Shown piece after piece: positions 30,859-41,887 of a stretch of 64,000 nucleotides of DNA. The stretch spans positions 558,001 to 622,000 of the forward strand of contig NC_089425.1 of NCBI RefSeq assembly GCF_013426205.1, given 5' to 3'. Origin of the DNA: Metarhizium brunneum. Its lineage: Eukaryota > Ascomycota > Sordariomycetes > Hypocreales > Clavicipitaceae. The translations under genes were made by a program, and so were the position numbers. Under the pieces are notes generated by a model. The model was given only the letters and a program-made list of their open reading frames with translations. It was not told the origin of the DNA and ran no database searches. Positions within the stretch are counted from its first letter, which is position 1, and every line of letters starts with the position of its first letter.

Positions 30859-30937
30859 GACGAAGACTACTCAAATTTTGGCCTGAACTGGAGTAGAAAC
30901 TTTACCGTTACACACCACGGCCAAGGGGAATCAGTTC

Positions 30938-30945
30938 CTTTTATA
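30938..30945 (-). promoter_or_regulatory. TATA box of the 30271-30858 gene
   Basis: TATAAAAG on the minus strand 80 bases before the ATG. The matching site in the duplicated copy near 33130 reads TATGAACA, so the box is lost there. Confidence 0.5.
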
Positions 30946-32264
30946 GCTTGGAAGAGTTCAAGGAGGCACTGGCACGGTATAAGTGTTTCTGTTAGGGCGG
31001 GGGAAAACTCTTCGGTAGTACTGAGGGTGAAAAACGAGTGGAGGGGGTGATTATGAGGGTGCTTTGAGATATTGTTAGTACAAAGGCTGTATGGTCCATG
31101 TCGTGGCCGGAGTGTATTTACATGTCCCCACAACTTTCACCCTCAGCGCTAGTACAAAGCGAAAATAATGTTGAGGCCTACATAGACTGTTACGAGGTTG
31201 CCTAGAAGAAGTCTGGGAATTGCGGTGCTGTCGAAGTACAATGCACCACCAGCGTGGACTTCGAAATTATCCGGGGAGGGCGTCGCGATATGACTATTCT
31301 TCACATGGAACAGCCATTGACATTTAGTGAAAAGGGTATCGGAAAACTGATGGGACCTAGGGCGTTGACCCTGGTTTTTTTAACTTGTCCCATTCTTGTC
31401 AAATTTATGCGACATATCACATCAGCTGCTTGATGAAGCGCGCGCCAAAATCATGCGACCAGTTTGTCGGCCGAATTATTCAGGCCTTTTTGACAAACAG
31501 GGATGCTCGGCTTTGTGATCTTCCGATTGCTCAAGTCTTGTTACCTGGCTGCCTGATGTGGAGAGAAGAAGTTCAAGGCGTAGATGCAACAGTTCATTGA
31601 TCAATCTCTTAGGGTGCCCGATGCGCGACCCCTAAAAAGCCCCGGACTTGGACCTTCCTGCCTGACAATCTCACTGGCCGATTGTTCTGAAGTCGTTCAT
31701 GCAACGTACTCCGTGCAGCAGGCATGCAATATTGGGCGGCTGTCACCCCTTTGCTTCGTAGCATGCATTTATGTTCTGCAAACACGCATATTTCGTGGCC
31801 TTTTTGGTTGACAAAGGTGAATACACCGCAGTCCAGCACTTCAAGCCTCTCTCTCTAAACGTAGAGGGACAGCGCCCCTCACCCTTGCGCAAAGCGTTGT
31901 ACGCAATTGGTCATGAGCCATTGGCCAGGGATTCAAACCCGTCTCGTTCGGTGAGATTGTGTCCGTAACGGGTATGCTCTTATCGGCCCCCGAGCTGGAG
32001 CATGCACGAAGGCGTTAACTTGAACTAAAATTGGGAGCAGGTTTAAACACGAAGTTAGTCTGGGGAAAAGCGAAGATGGTAGAGACGCGTGAATATGGAT
32101 GACCCGCTACAAACAGTTCATCGCAGAAAACTCAGTGGTGGCGGAAACGATGACGGTGACAGTGGCGGCGACGATGATGGTGGTGGGAGAAAGCGATGAC
32201 GGTGAAAACAGCCGAACTAATGGTGTAAGGCCATGAACCCAGTACAGAAGGATCAGTGCGACAG

Positions 32265-32350
32265 CTCAGTGTAGACAGCCAAGTGCAGACGGCTTGGTGG
32301 AGGCGGCTCAGTGCAGACGGCGCAGTACAGCCGGCCCAGTGTAGTGCAGT
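32265..32350. repeat. short imperfect repeats (about 16-17 base unit)
   Basis: Several units of the form GCTCAGTGYAGACRGC follow one another from about 32265 to 32350. A trinucleotide-like run rich in GGYGRYGAYG precedes them (32130-32210). No gene is seen here. Confidence 0.5.
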
Positions 32351-32526
32351 GGCTGACTGAACGAGGTAGACACCATGAGAGGCTTAGTTGAGGCACATGG
32401 TCCAATGAGCAAGGTTCGTTATGTAGGCTCAGTAAGCACACCTCAGTGAACACTGACAAGAAGTAAGATGGGATACGCGAAGACCCCAGTATATACCCGC
32501 GGCTCAACTCTTTCCACTAGGAATGG

Positions 32527-33028
32527 TCAGCACAGATCCGGGCTTTCTTGCATGTCCATGGGCGACGACGAGCAAGGACTACAGTAGCTACAAAAATTGC
32601 AGATGCCAGGTCCGTTTCCATACCCCAGGTCTTCTCTACCTCTCCGAGTCGGGGAGCGTATTCGCTTTTCAGCTGTCTTACCCCAGACGTCCAGTCTCTC
32701 CTTTATTTCTGCTTCCTTGTCTCTGTGTTTTGCTGAGAGTTCGAGAATCGCATTGCGTTCTTGAGCTAACTTTTGTAAAGCCGAGGTCGAGGCATCGGCT
32801 GCAGGTTTCATCCTTTTTTAGCAAGCCTGCACGCCCACGCCTCTTTTGCTCTCGGTTTCGTGCTACTCGGGTGGCGAGCTTGTACTCACTGTCCAATTTC
32901 TCCAAACTTGGCCTTTCCTCATTACTACTAGTAGTACAGTAAGGCATTCGACGACCGTCTCTTGTCGCCCTCATTACGTCTACGAGGACCTGGATGCAAG
33001 GTGTGTTCGTGGATGATTGAGGTTTCAT
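32527..33028 (-). pseudogene. frameshifted copy of the 30271-30858 coiled-coil gene
   Basis: From ATG 33028 the frame reads QSSTNTPCIQVLVDVMRATR, DGRR and EYKLATRVARNR, clearly paralogous to the gene at 30858. It then leaves the coding frame at a run of six A (complement of TTTTTT near 32815). Shortening the run by one base moves reading into the frame MKPAADASTSALQKLAQERN, which continues as coiled coil. The TATA box is also degraded. Either a real mutation or a homopolymer error, but loss of the TATA favours decay. Confidence 0.6.
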
Positions 33029-34172
33029 TTGCGGGAAGAAGATCAATCATCATCAAGAAATGACCTGAACTGGGGCTGGATAACTTGTCCTTACGCACTG
33101 GTGACCATAGGGGGACCAGTTTCTGTTCATAGCCTCTCGACGGTTTCACTGAGAATCCCGACGCAGCGTCGACGTTCTCTTTAGATCCAAGAGGGAAACT
33201 TGGCGGCAATGCTGCAGGTGACGGCAAAAAAGAGTGCAAGGCTGATTACGAGGCTGCTTTGAGACGTTTGTTGGTCCTACATTTGGCCCGTCCAGTCCAG
33301 GGTGGGAGTGCCCCATATCATTGAGAACGTCTATTCACATCCCTGCGATTCTCGCGTAAGTATAATGTGAAGTTAGCACGAATCTCTGTAGGTGCTGCCT
33401 CCCCGGCTGCCTACAAGAATTCTGATACTTCGGCCTGCTTCTGAAGTACAGTGTACCTGGATGGACTCGGGCATCATCCGGGTTGCAGCGAATGGACGAT
33501 TCCTCACAAATAAGCGCCGGACATGGAACACCCGTTGACATTTACTGACAGGGGGCTCGGGGTGGGGAATGGGTCAATAATGAGACCTTGAGTAAACGAG
33601 TCTAGATTTTGTGATATATCACTTCGTGTGATTGTCCTCATGATATTGCTGGTTTGCTTGGTCGGGGTGACGGGCTGGGAGGTACGTGTGGGAGAATGGA
33701 CAACGCCGAGTAGTGGGCGATGGCCAGTGGCTCAGCGTTGAGGATCCTGTCTCCTTGGGTTGGATAGCCTCCGATTGGTCAATAAAGCACCAGGGGGGCA
33801 GGCGTCATCACCCGCTGTTAACTGACGAACTACCCGAGACGGATGTTAAATGCATGGCAACAGTTAGCCCAATTTGTTTTGGCTTCTTGCCTGAGCGTTG
33901 CGCCCTTCGCCGTTTCAATGACGGGCTCCCGCGTCTGTCGTTTGATTGGCCGCAATTGCATCCATGGCATTAACTGTTGTTGGTTTGACAATCAACAGCA
34001 GTGTTGCACGGACAGACACCCTCTGTCAATAATGATGGAATTGTTGGCCTGTAGTTATTTCATTCCTGCGAATCTCTGTTGCATGACTTCCTCCCATATT
34101 CCTCCTGTCCTCTTCTGATTCATTTCAAAATTTTGCCAGTTGACATTGCAGGCTTGGTTTTCTCCCTCAAAG

Positions 34173-34625
34173 ATGGGTTCCAAATTTGAAGCGATTGCCG
34201 CCAGCCTCCAGGACGAATGCACCACATGCATGGAGGCATTAGACTCAGCCATGGGCAGGCTCCAACGACTTCTTGAGCACAATACACAGGGGAAGCTTGA
34301 CATCCCCGGACATATCCACCGCGTGTCGCGAGCCATCAGTGAGCTCGATAAATTCCGACACGCTCAGGCTCAGTCTATAAACCAGGACGGTATCTACATA
34401 CATTGGCCACAGCTACAAGAAGTGTTGCGGGTGTGTTTCAGTGCTTACATGCATTTGCCACAACTACAAGAAGTGCAGCAGGCGTGTTTCGGTGTTCTAT
34501 ACATAACTAAGCTTTGTGTGCATTCTTTTGAACTTACGGTACAGCACCGCGCCGTCACTGGGGCTTCACAGATGGATGAGGCTATAAGTTGGGCATGGGA
34601 CCGAAAAATCTCCTCTAAACTATAA
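34173..34625 (+). CDS. small helical protein candidate
   Basis: From ATG 34173 (MGSKFEAIAASLQDECTTCM) the frame gives 150 residues with a helical N-terminal third (ALDSAMGRLQRLLEHN, HIHRVSRAISELDKFRHAQ). The middle has an internal duplication, WPQLQEVLRVCFSAYMH then LPQLQEVQQACF, from a roughly 54-base repeat at about 34402-34505. The later part may be intron or non-coding. No domain recognised. Confidence 0.4.
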   Translation: MGSKFEAIAASLQDECTTCMEALDSAMGRLQRLLEHNTQGKLDIPGHIHRVSRAISELDKFRHAQAQSINQDGIYIHWPQLQEVLRVCFSAYMHLPQLQEVQQACFGVLYITKLCVHSFELTVQHRAVTGASQMDEAISWAWDRKISSKL

Positions 34626-35210
34626 ACCGCAACAGAACGACAATGCGCGAATAGTGATTTGCATCTAGGCTTACAAGAAACTACGAGCAGGCGATCGGGT
34701 TGAACAAATTGGAAATAGGGTAGACTGACAATTTAAACTTCCAATTGGCAAATATGCGCGCTTGACGAGTTACTTGCATTTTGACTGCCCTGTGATTAGC
34801 CTAGGTGCGAGACGCAGCTCCTGGGCGGAACTTTTATTCTCTCGACATTTCCTGTCCACGGTGTTGGATGTCCCTGTACGCCAACGACATCTGTTCAGGA
34901 GGTGTGTTGGGTCGCGGTCTTCTGTCGCATAATGACAGACCCCCACCCGCACCCAGAGGAGCCATGTTGCTCTGCGCCCTCACATGCAGTATTCTGCAAT
35001 CATACAAACCTAATGAGTCCGTCCTTGGGGGACATATATTCCTCTTTTCCTTCGACTCACGGAGCCACGTCTCGATGGCTATAGATCCTGGCGCTTCTGG
35101 TTCGCTGACCACGCTGCACAGCGGGCAGATGGAAAAGCCATTTATCCCCAGGGCTGAGAACTTGCGTCCAAAAGTGAAATGGAAGTCCGTCGCGCAACGC
35201 AAAGGAATGG

Positions 35211-35729
35211 ATGATAAGCACCAAGAAAGTCGACAGAGCAGCTCCCGCGGCGCAAGGCAAAGTCCCTCGTTCTCCGAAAGCCCTTCTTCATTGTTCGTCC
35301 AGGCTAACGTATATTTTGCACAGATCTCAACAGCGTAAAGAGACTCCGTTGGTATGCCTCTACCCAAACTGCGTTGCTGGGCTATTCGGGACGCACGTGA
35401 AACTCGTTCAACATTATCGCCGTGTGCACCTTGGTCTCCCCGACCGGCGGGATGGCACATTCCTCTGCGATTACGAACGTTGTAAGCGAAGTTCAGTCCC
35501 TTTCCGTCGCTTAGATGCGTTACGTGAACATCTAAGAAAGACGCACAAGGAAGCCATCCAGCAAAACCATCGTGCGCATAGCGGCTCATCGATTGCTGTC
35601 CAAGTCGAACATATGGATTGGTGGCGTTGTACTAAGTGTCTTCAAAAGATTGAACGCAATCAAGAAAAGGACTATTGTCCGAACCACAAGCCGCTGGTAG
35701 GGATAGAAATGGCTATGACACCAATGTAA
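35211..35729 (+). CDS. C2H2 zinc-finger protein
   Basis: A frame of 172 residues. Two C2H2 fingers are visible: VCLYPNCVAGLFGTH..QHYRRVH and LCDYERCKRSS..LREHLRKTH. A further Cys/His set follows (WRCTKC...YCPNH). The C4C spacing inside each finger is typical of fungal C2H2 proteins. The real start is uncertain: an intron ending at TTTTGCACAG 35323 with a GGCTAAC branch is likely, with an upstream exon in another frame. Probable nuclear DNA- or RNA-binding protein; target unknown. Confidence 0.55.
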   Translation: MISTKKVDRAAPAAQGKVPRSPKALLHCSSRLTYILHRSQQRKETPLVCLYPNCVAGLFGTHVKLVQHYRRVHLGLPDRRDGTFLCDYERCKRSSVPFRRLDALREHLRKTHKEAIQQNHRAHSGSSIAVQVEHMDWWRCTKCLQKIERNQEKDYCPNHKPLVGIEMAMTPM

Positions 35730-36115
35730 GCTGACTGGATGAGCAGAAACATGGCCTCTGCAAACGCTGTGCTCCGGCATCAGCTCCAACAAAGGCAACT
35801 AATATTACGAAGAGCTAAACATTAATCTCGAGTTGCGTACAGGAACCAAGCTGGCGAAGTTCCTGAGGCAAGTTGTTAAGGAAACTATCCATGACAAGGA
35901 GTCTTGTACAACCCTTATTCAAGGACTCGGCCCTCTCTCTCTCTCCCCCTCATCCTGTCCAACTACTAGGGCATCCAGCGCCTGCCATGATCATGCAGCG
36001 ACGGCAATCTCTTCGTCCAACTTATCGACCTCTTTGCCATCCTCCCTATCCTATACCGCTCCGCCACAATGTTAGGTACAGCTACACCGGTGAGCAAAGT
36101 TGTCACTGTAATACG

Positions 36116-36445
36116 CTATTCCCCCCCATCTATCAGCCTGTGCCGCTGTACAAGTCTCAGGATGTGTTCCTGTAAGGTGCGTATTTCCATCTCGGTTTTC
36201 TCAACCGTGGCAGGATAAAGCCGTTGTTTTCGCCATCTGTCGATGTCTGCAGCCTTTTTTTGCAGCTTTCGAGATTTCGTAGCCATGCTGTTGCAGAGCT
36301 TACATGGCGATTTTCTCTTCTCGACCTCGTGTACAAGCTTTAGCCCGCAAGTTTCACCTATTCGATACTCCTTGTTGCATTGTTCGCGAAAGCTCCCCCA
36401 TCTCCAATAGCCGCAAGTCCAAACGATTTGCTCAAAGAAGCACAT
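36116..36445 (-). CDS. small Cys-rich/helical fungal protein
   Basis: From ATG 36445 the frame gives 109 residues starting MCFFEQIVWTCGYWRWG. The pattern Y/F-E-Q...W.CG..WG...EQC....RIGETCG.KLV.E......CK.C, followed by a charged helix with K.R..(K/Q)K.A.DI.RW.....ATVEK.E..I..L...I, is one I have seen in small fungal hypotheticals. Six Cys in the first half suggest a metal site; the rest is coiled coil. Function unknown. The start is chosen at the ATG just before CFFEQ. Confidence 0.6.
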   Translation of the reverse strand: MCFFEQIVWTCGYWRWGSFREQCNKEYRIGETCGLKLVHEVEKRKSPCKLCNSMATKSRKLQKKAADIDRWRKQRLYPATVEKTEMEIRTLQEHILRLVQRHRLIDGGE

Positions 36446-36540
36446 CCTCAAAATGCTTCACGAATGGTCTATGTGTGAATTGCAAGAGATGCGCTTGGAA
36501 GAAAGATGTTGCGGATCGATTCCTAAGCGAACTGCAATAG

Positions 36541-39420
36541 ACTGGTTGCGTATAGGGTAAATCAAGGCTGGTCGATTGCCCGGAAAACCCCAGGTTGCTT
36601 ATAAGTCGGTCTTTTTCTGCATTAATAAAGATATGATGAGTTCTCGGCCCCGTTATAGTTACCAGCTTTGTTCATTTACTGCTGCTTGTCACACACCTCC
36701 GGCTGGATGACTCGGCTTTTCCTCACACGGCGAGATGCGCCGGCTCCTGTAAAATGGAGGCCTTAATTTACAGAACAGCCTCGCCACTTTCAATCGGCCT
36801 CCATGGCACGAGGCTCCACGTATCATTGAACTTGCCTCGCATGGGAGTGAATTGATCATATAGGTACAGGCTAGGCTTCGTCGTTGGTTATCTGCCCGCT
36901 CCACCTCGTCCCACCGGTTTCTGCTGCATGCTTTCTGGAGGATTCGTTGCGTCGCTCTATTTGCTTCACTATTTCCTGCACTCTACGCTCTCTCTCCCCC
37001 CCCAAAAATCTACGGACATGAAGTATCAATTACAGAAAAATAACCACTCATACGAGTGAATTAGTCACCGAATCTTATTTGCAGGGCCGCCGGAAATAAC
37101 TGCTCTACAAAGGCAAATCCAGAATGTGGGAGCAGACGTAGTGGATCAGCGGCAAGGATGCCTCCCCTCTGAGCATCTGTAAAAAGGCGTTTAAAGGACG
37201 AGAGGAAAGTACAGGGGACCACCAGAAGGGCCGCGACAAATGAAATATGGCCCCACTCCATGTCTTCGGAAGTTGAACCGCTTCTCACGAACGGGTGCCC
37301 GGCGCTAAAAATTGACGTGTTGCGTGGCGTGCTAGGTTTAGCCTAGCGTACTGAACTCAGCAGTGCTTACGACACCAGCCTCGGCGGGCCGTTAGTTCGT
37401 TACTTCCCTGCCAGTTCGACGGGAGCATACCCTTGCTAAGTCAGCTGGCCGGACGTAAAACACGAGGGCTGCTAGTTTATGCTACAAGCCAAGATTCTCC
37501 ATGTTTGACGTTTCTTCCATACTATTGGTCGTTGAACAAGGCGTTTGGCGGTTGGCGGCTGTACATTGCGATCTCACCAGGACCACTTTTCCGAATGGAG
37601 AGTGCCATTACGTCAAGCCAAAACAAGCCGCCAACAGATCACATTTTTTCCAGCTCCATCCATCTTGCATGTACCTTTGAGGTAATTGTTGGTCCTACGT
37701 CGTTGCCATTCAGGCCCAGGGCTTTCTTTCGGGCATATACCCCATATCGTGGACATGGCCACTTCAGTACATCCTTGCGATTCTTGCGCTCGCGTAAGTC
37801 CAACGCGAAGCCAAAAATGCGACCTTGCCGGTGTAGCCACGCTGCTGCCTGAAGTAGTCTATAATCCCATAGCCGCCGCTAAGATGCATGGTACCTGATG
37901 ATGGACTGACTGGGATGCCATCCGGGGTGTGGGACGATAGCAGCGGGTCTTGCGGAAGACGATTTCTCACATAGAACGCCCACGGAGCAACCCCTTGATG
38001 TTAATCATGTACTCGTGCCATGCCTTGAACTCACGAGTTCCAAAATAAAGTGGGACATGGCACGAGTAGAGACAAGGGCTGGTGGGAAGTAGGTTAACAA
38101 CGAGACTCGTCTCCAAACGCGGCCCAGCCTTTGTGACGAAACGCAATTTGTGCCTTAGCGAAGTCGTGCCATCTGGGATTGATTCGTCTCTGGTCTCCCA
38201 TCGGTCGCCCCAGGCTGTATGGCAACACTCTGCCCTATTTCAATAGGCCTGGATGTTACCCACTTGCCCATTTCGGCTCCCTACAGTAGCTGGCTCCCGT
38301 ATCTGGCAATTCGACTGGCCCCCCGGTGATGAGTCCTGCGTCGTTCACGCCTCGATATGCACAGTTGTGTGTCATGAAGTTCCCACTGCCCGCATGTCTG
38401 GCAGCCGTCGCTGTTGGTCGGCTATTGAGCATTCCAAGTCGTCAGCCAGATCGTTCGCCACATTTTCTGCTGGCATTGCTTTACTGGCTTTTTTTCCCTC
38501 CTTCGGTGTTTGAGAAACCCTAAATGCTGTGCTTAGAATAGAGGCGATTCGTGTTAACCATTTCCAGCGCCGAAGGGCAAATTTGTTGGCTGCCATAAGG
38601 ACAAGCTGAGACGGCATACGCCGCGGCAGAGGAGTTAGCCACATTCAACTTGGCCCCCACAGCCCTATGGGCATGCTGCAGTCGACTTGATTCCTTGTAC
38701 TCCAGGTCTGCGTGATGAGAATGCAGCGTTAGGGGTGTGTTGCAGGGGTCGGTTTTGTCATCGAAAGAGATAGACGCTGTCCACGATCTTCATGCCGGGC
38801 GGCAAATTCATCCTGGCTCGACGAGAAGGACTTGCCTTGATCGTTCGTTGCATACACCTCAACGCTGCCGGGGCCATTCCGATTCGGCAAAGATTGTCAT
38901 AGCGGTAGCACCAAACGACCAGAGCGTTCTAACACTTGTCCAACAAGTGAACTTAGGCAAGGTCTGCACGGTGGCATAAAAAAATTTCGGTCACAGACGG
39001 AGGAGTGTTACATTGGACATCCCTGTTTCTTTTCCGTCTACTCCAGAGGGAAACTACGAGTGACGGTTCCGTGATGGCTCGTTGGCCAATTGGAAGAAGG
39101 CCGCCGACTTGTTAGCGCGCCCCATCTACAGCGTGAAATCCGCCTTGTACTCGCATGGCAGTGCAATGCCATTCGGACGATCATGCTCAGCTACAGTACA
39201 GCCCTATCATTCTGCCACACCACCCCGCCCGGGCAGTGTGGGGGAAAGAGACAACTTGAGTGGTTGTACGGGCCGTCCCGACAGTCTGGTTCAGCGAATC
39301 AGCTTGGAGATGCCCGTTGCAACTGTCAAACAAAACTCTACCAGTGTGCACTCATTGGACGACGCAAACACGACGATGCAAACAGGGCCAGTACAACAGG
39401 CAGCCATAATGCTACGCACT
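36541..39420. other. gene-poor interval with a copy of a repeated segment
   Basis: No reliable gene. Short open frames at 37433-37852, 38372-38644 and 39082-39426 have no convincing features; the minus frame 38644-38372 has a helical end (NVANDLADDLECSIADQQRR) and might be part of a small gene. The block 37685-38090 is homologous to 33265-33560. Confidence 0.35.
37685..38090. repeat. third copy of a duplicated flank (with 31070-31400 and 33265-33560)
   Basis: Blocks such as GTTGGTCCTAC, CCTTGCGATTCTTGCG and CGCGTAAGT at 37689-37800 match 33271-33360. A later block containing CTCACATAGAACGCCC near 37965 matches 33500-33540 and 31290-31320. In the two earlier copies this flank lies upstream of the coiled-coil gene; here the gene itself is missing. 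Confidence 0.5.
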
Positions 39421-39422
39421 AA

Positions 39423-39644
39423 CTAAGGTCGGGGAGCTCCGGGTCGGGCTTCAGTTGGGTCGGCGATAACCAATTCTAGGTAGGCAACTTTTGCATGGAG
39501 TTGGACAATTTGTGCCTGTGCAGCGTAATACGCACTCTCCCACGATTGGCAGCAGATTTGAGCCCATGTCAACTCGGCTCTTGTAAAACTCAGAATGCTC
39601 TCCTCCCCTTCTTTCGGTGTTAGTGGGAGTTCGCCTGGCTCCAT
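39423..39644 (-). CDS. small coiled-coil protein, WESAY family
   Basis: From ATG 39644 (MEPGELPLTPKEGEE) the frame gives 73 residues. Its core CCQSWESAYYAAQAQIVQLH and AKVAYLE aligns without gaps to CCEGWESAYNASSAIVTQLS and AKVSYLE in the 16660 protein. The tail is short (DPTEARPGAPRP). A single helix with heptads. Function unknown. Two copies on opposite strands 23 kb apart imply an old duplication and a shared constraint on the WESAY core. Confidence 0.6.
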   Translation of the reverse strand: MEPGELPLTPKEGEESILSFTRAELTWAQICCQSWESAYYAAQAQIVQLHAKVAYLELVIADPTEARPGAPRP

Positions 39645-40040
39645 GGTCAGTCTCGTATGACGTTCTTCGGCTGGAGTGATTTCGTGCTTGGGTGTGCGCG
39701 TGTGTGTGCCCGGCAAAGAGCGAAGGGAGCACTGAACCAACAGAATTCTGGTGATTTATACATTTTAGTGGGACGCCCAAGTCACAGCCAGTCCAAGTTC
39801 CTGATTTGCGGACTTTGGTTCGTCTCTACAAGATTATACCTTGGATTGAGTCGAGCTATGAAGGAAACAGAAACCTGGAAACACGAAACTGAATTCTGGG
39901 AGTTCGGTACTTCAGAAGACCTTAGGCTACGGTAACATAAAAGGCCAAAGAGCCAAGTCGAAGATTCAAGAACACTTTTCGTTCCCTTCTGCTTCTTACT
40001 TAGCCCAACCCACTCACCCACTTGCTGTTGTCCGTCCAAC

Positions 40041-40676
40041 ATGACGATCTCTTGCCAGGTGAACACGCTTTATGACGAGCCCCTTGAAGGCATCTTTGTC
40101 CAGCTCCAATGCGTCGAGCACCCCGAATACTGTTACATGGGATGTTCTAACCATTCGGGCGCGATAGATGAATGGTTTAGCCTTCATGATCATAAAGTGC
40201 GACCTGTGCGGTCTAGTCCGAACATCGAAGGCTTGCATTGGCAAATGTGTTTTGTTGTCCAGCCTTTTTTCCACGACACATGCTTCCCAGAAATCTGGAA
40301 TACCGTCTGGGTGCCCAAGAATACAGATTCTCACACTGTCGTTACTGTTGACAAAGACATGTACGCAGTCTTCAAGGATGATGCTTCAAGTGCCGCCCTC
40401 GAAGGAGGTACGCTCCCGTCTCACACGGTTTCAGTTCATCCGTCGCATGGCCCCAAGGTCATCCACAATACAGCAGACTCGGACGATGTGGAAATCCGCG
40501 TCGTCACCCCCTTGCCTTACGATAGAATTTCAGGATTCAATGAGCCCGTCTGTCTAAGCGCCGGGCCAGAAGGACCTGCTACATTTCCTTGGCAGGAAAG
40601 AAAACCTAAAAAAGGACACAGGGGCACAGCACATCCACAGCAACTGAGGCGCTCAGCTAGGCTCTCAAAGTCGTAA
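40041..40676 (+). CDS. transthyretin/HIUase-like small protein
   Basis: A 211-residue single exon. Residues 1-115 follow the transthyretin/5-hydroxyisourate hydrolase layout: MTISCQVNTLYDEPLEGIFV (like IT.HVLD...G.P..G..V), a GxIDEW turn, then CFPEIWNTVWV and a final HTVV segment. The catalytic His of HVLD is Gln, and the C-terminal YRGS is absent, so hydrolase activity is unlikely. The rest is disordered and ends RRSARLSKS, a basic RRSxR motif seen in chromatin-associated proteins. A decayed paralogue is at 47688-48275. Assignment to the fold is by pattern only. Confidence 0.6.
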   Translation: MTISCQVNTLYDEPLEGIFVQLQCVEHPEYCYMGCSNHSGAIDEWFSLHDHKVRPVRSSPNIEGLHWQMCFVVQPFFHDTCFPEIWNTVWVPKNTDSHTVVTVDKDMYAVFKDDASSAALEGGTLPSHTVSVHPSHGPKVIHNTADSDDVEIRVVTPLPYDRISGFNEPVCLSAGPEGPATFPWQERKPKKGHRGTAHPQQLRRSARLSKS

Positions 40677-40916
40677 TTGATGCGTATCATTGTGTAGTTG
40701 ATCAGGAATTTGATAAATATAGTTCTACCTTGTTGGCCATAAGATTTTGGAAAGCGCTCCATCAAATGAGACTGGTCACAATTGCTAATTTTACCACCGC
40801 TCGCTTGTAAATAAATTTGCATTCACTAGGATCCCGCAAGGGGTTCATGAGAAGATAAATAGCACGGAAAATCCCCCCCTTTCCACTTCCCGTACGTGTT
40901 AACTTCGAGCATAACC

Positions 40917-41297
40917 ATGGCATCGACCAAAATAAACGAGACGGAGTTCCGATTCCAACTGAATAGGTGTAGGCTGCACTTGGAAGCAGCTCACGCATCC
41001 TTGCAGGCTGTGCACGGCGACTTGAGGTACTTACAAGTAGCATTAGATGAGGTTGCCTCAGAGGTGAAGCGATTGGCACGTGATAATGATCTACTGCTGT
41101 CATGCTTGAACCATCTTGTTGACTGGGAGGGGGGTGACAGTCCGAAGACTCCAAAGCCACCAACAACACCCACCACCCCCTGTACTCCATGGGACCCCCC
41201 CAAGGAGGAGCTCACCCATGATTCAGACTCGAGTGGCAATAGCAGGATGGTTGCTGCAGGGGCTGCCGGAGATAAACCTCGGTCGAAATCGATGTGA
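40917..41297 (+). CDS. small coiled-coil protein
   Basis: From ATG 40917 the frame gives 126 residues: a helix with heptads over residues 5-65 (FRFQLNRCRLHLEAAHASLQ, LDEVASEVKRLARDN), then a Pro/Thr-rich tail (PKPPTTPTTPCTPW) and an acidic-basic end. An AT-rich TATA-like AAGATAAATA lies about 65 bases upstream. A long minus-strand frame overlaps (40991-41530) but looks like a shadow. Function unknown. Confidence 0.55.
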   Translation: MASTKINETEFRFQLNRCRLHLEAAHASLQAVHGDLRYLQVALDEVASEVKRLARDNDLLLSCLNHLVDWEGGDSPKTPKPPTTPTTPCTPWDPPKEELTHDSDSSGNSRMVAAGAAGDKPRSKSM

Positions 41298-41887
41298 AAG
41301 TCGGCCGCAGTGGTTCTCCTGTGCACCACGGCAGTCACTTCTGAGATGTGTGGTGTTGATTCCATAATTAGTAGCAACTCACTTGCAAACAAGGAATCTG
41401 GCATCGTAATAGATGTAGTGATGGGTGTCTTACGTGGCAAAGTTTGAAGGGCGCCTAGGCCCCCTTGAACCAACTTCAAAGAAGGGACCGTTTCAAAATG
41501 TGTGAGTCTTTGAGAAATCATGGCATTCAATTGGAAGAGGCCATCAGAGACGGCTGTCGACTGTCTGAGGGCGGCTAGGTCTGTTGCCTAGTTGGTTAGC
41601 TTGAGTCGTCCTGCTTTGTCACGTCGTCCAACAGTGCCTTGAACGGAGGCTTCTCGGCCCGAAAGCCTTATATATATGAAGTCATCCAGTACACACATAT
41701 TAATATTGGAACTTATTTACTCTATAACAGTAGTGATTTTGTTACTCGACTTTGCACACATTTCTCAGTCTTCGAGGTGCCACGCCGTTTCTACCTATCA
41801 TATCATGGAAGCTGAAAAGCGTAAATGTGTCTCTTCTTCATTAGAAATGCATGGTACTAATCATATTAATGAACAGCTTACCAGCCT

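Noticed and set aside
31900..32000. Possible tRNA T-arm (GGATTCAAACCC)
   Set aside because: No anticodon arm or acceptor stem could be built around it.
34834..35589. 251-codon minus-strand frame
   Set aside because: Overlaps the zinc-finger gene at 35211-35729, whose fingers are unmistakable; no motifs on the minus strand.
40991..41530. 179-codon minus-strand frame
   Set aside because: Antisense to the coiled-coil gene at 40917, which has an ATG in context and heptads; the minus frame is possible but unsupported.
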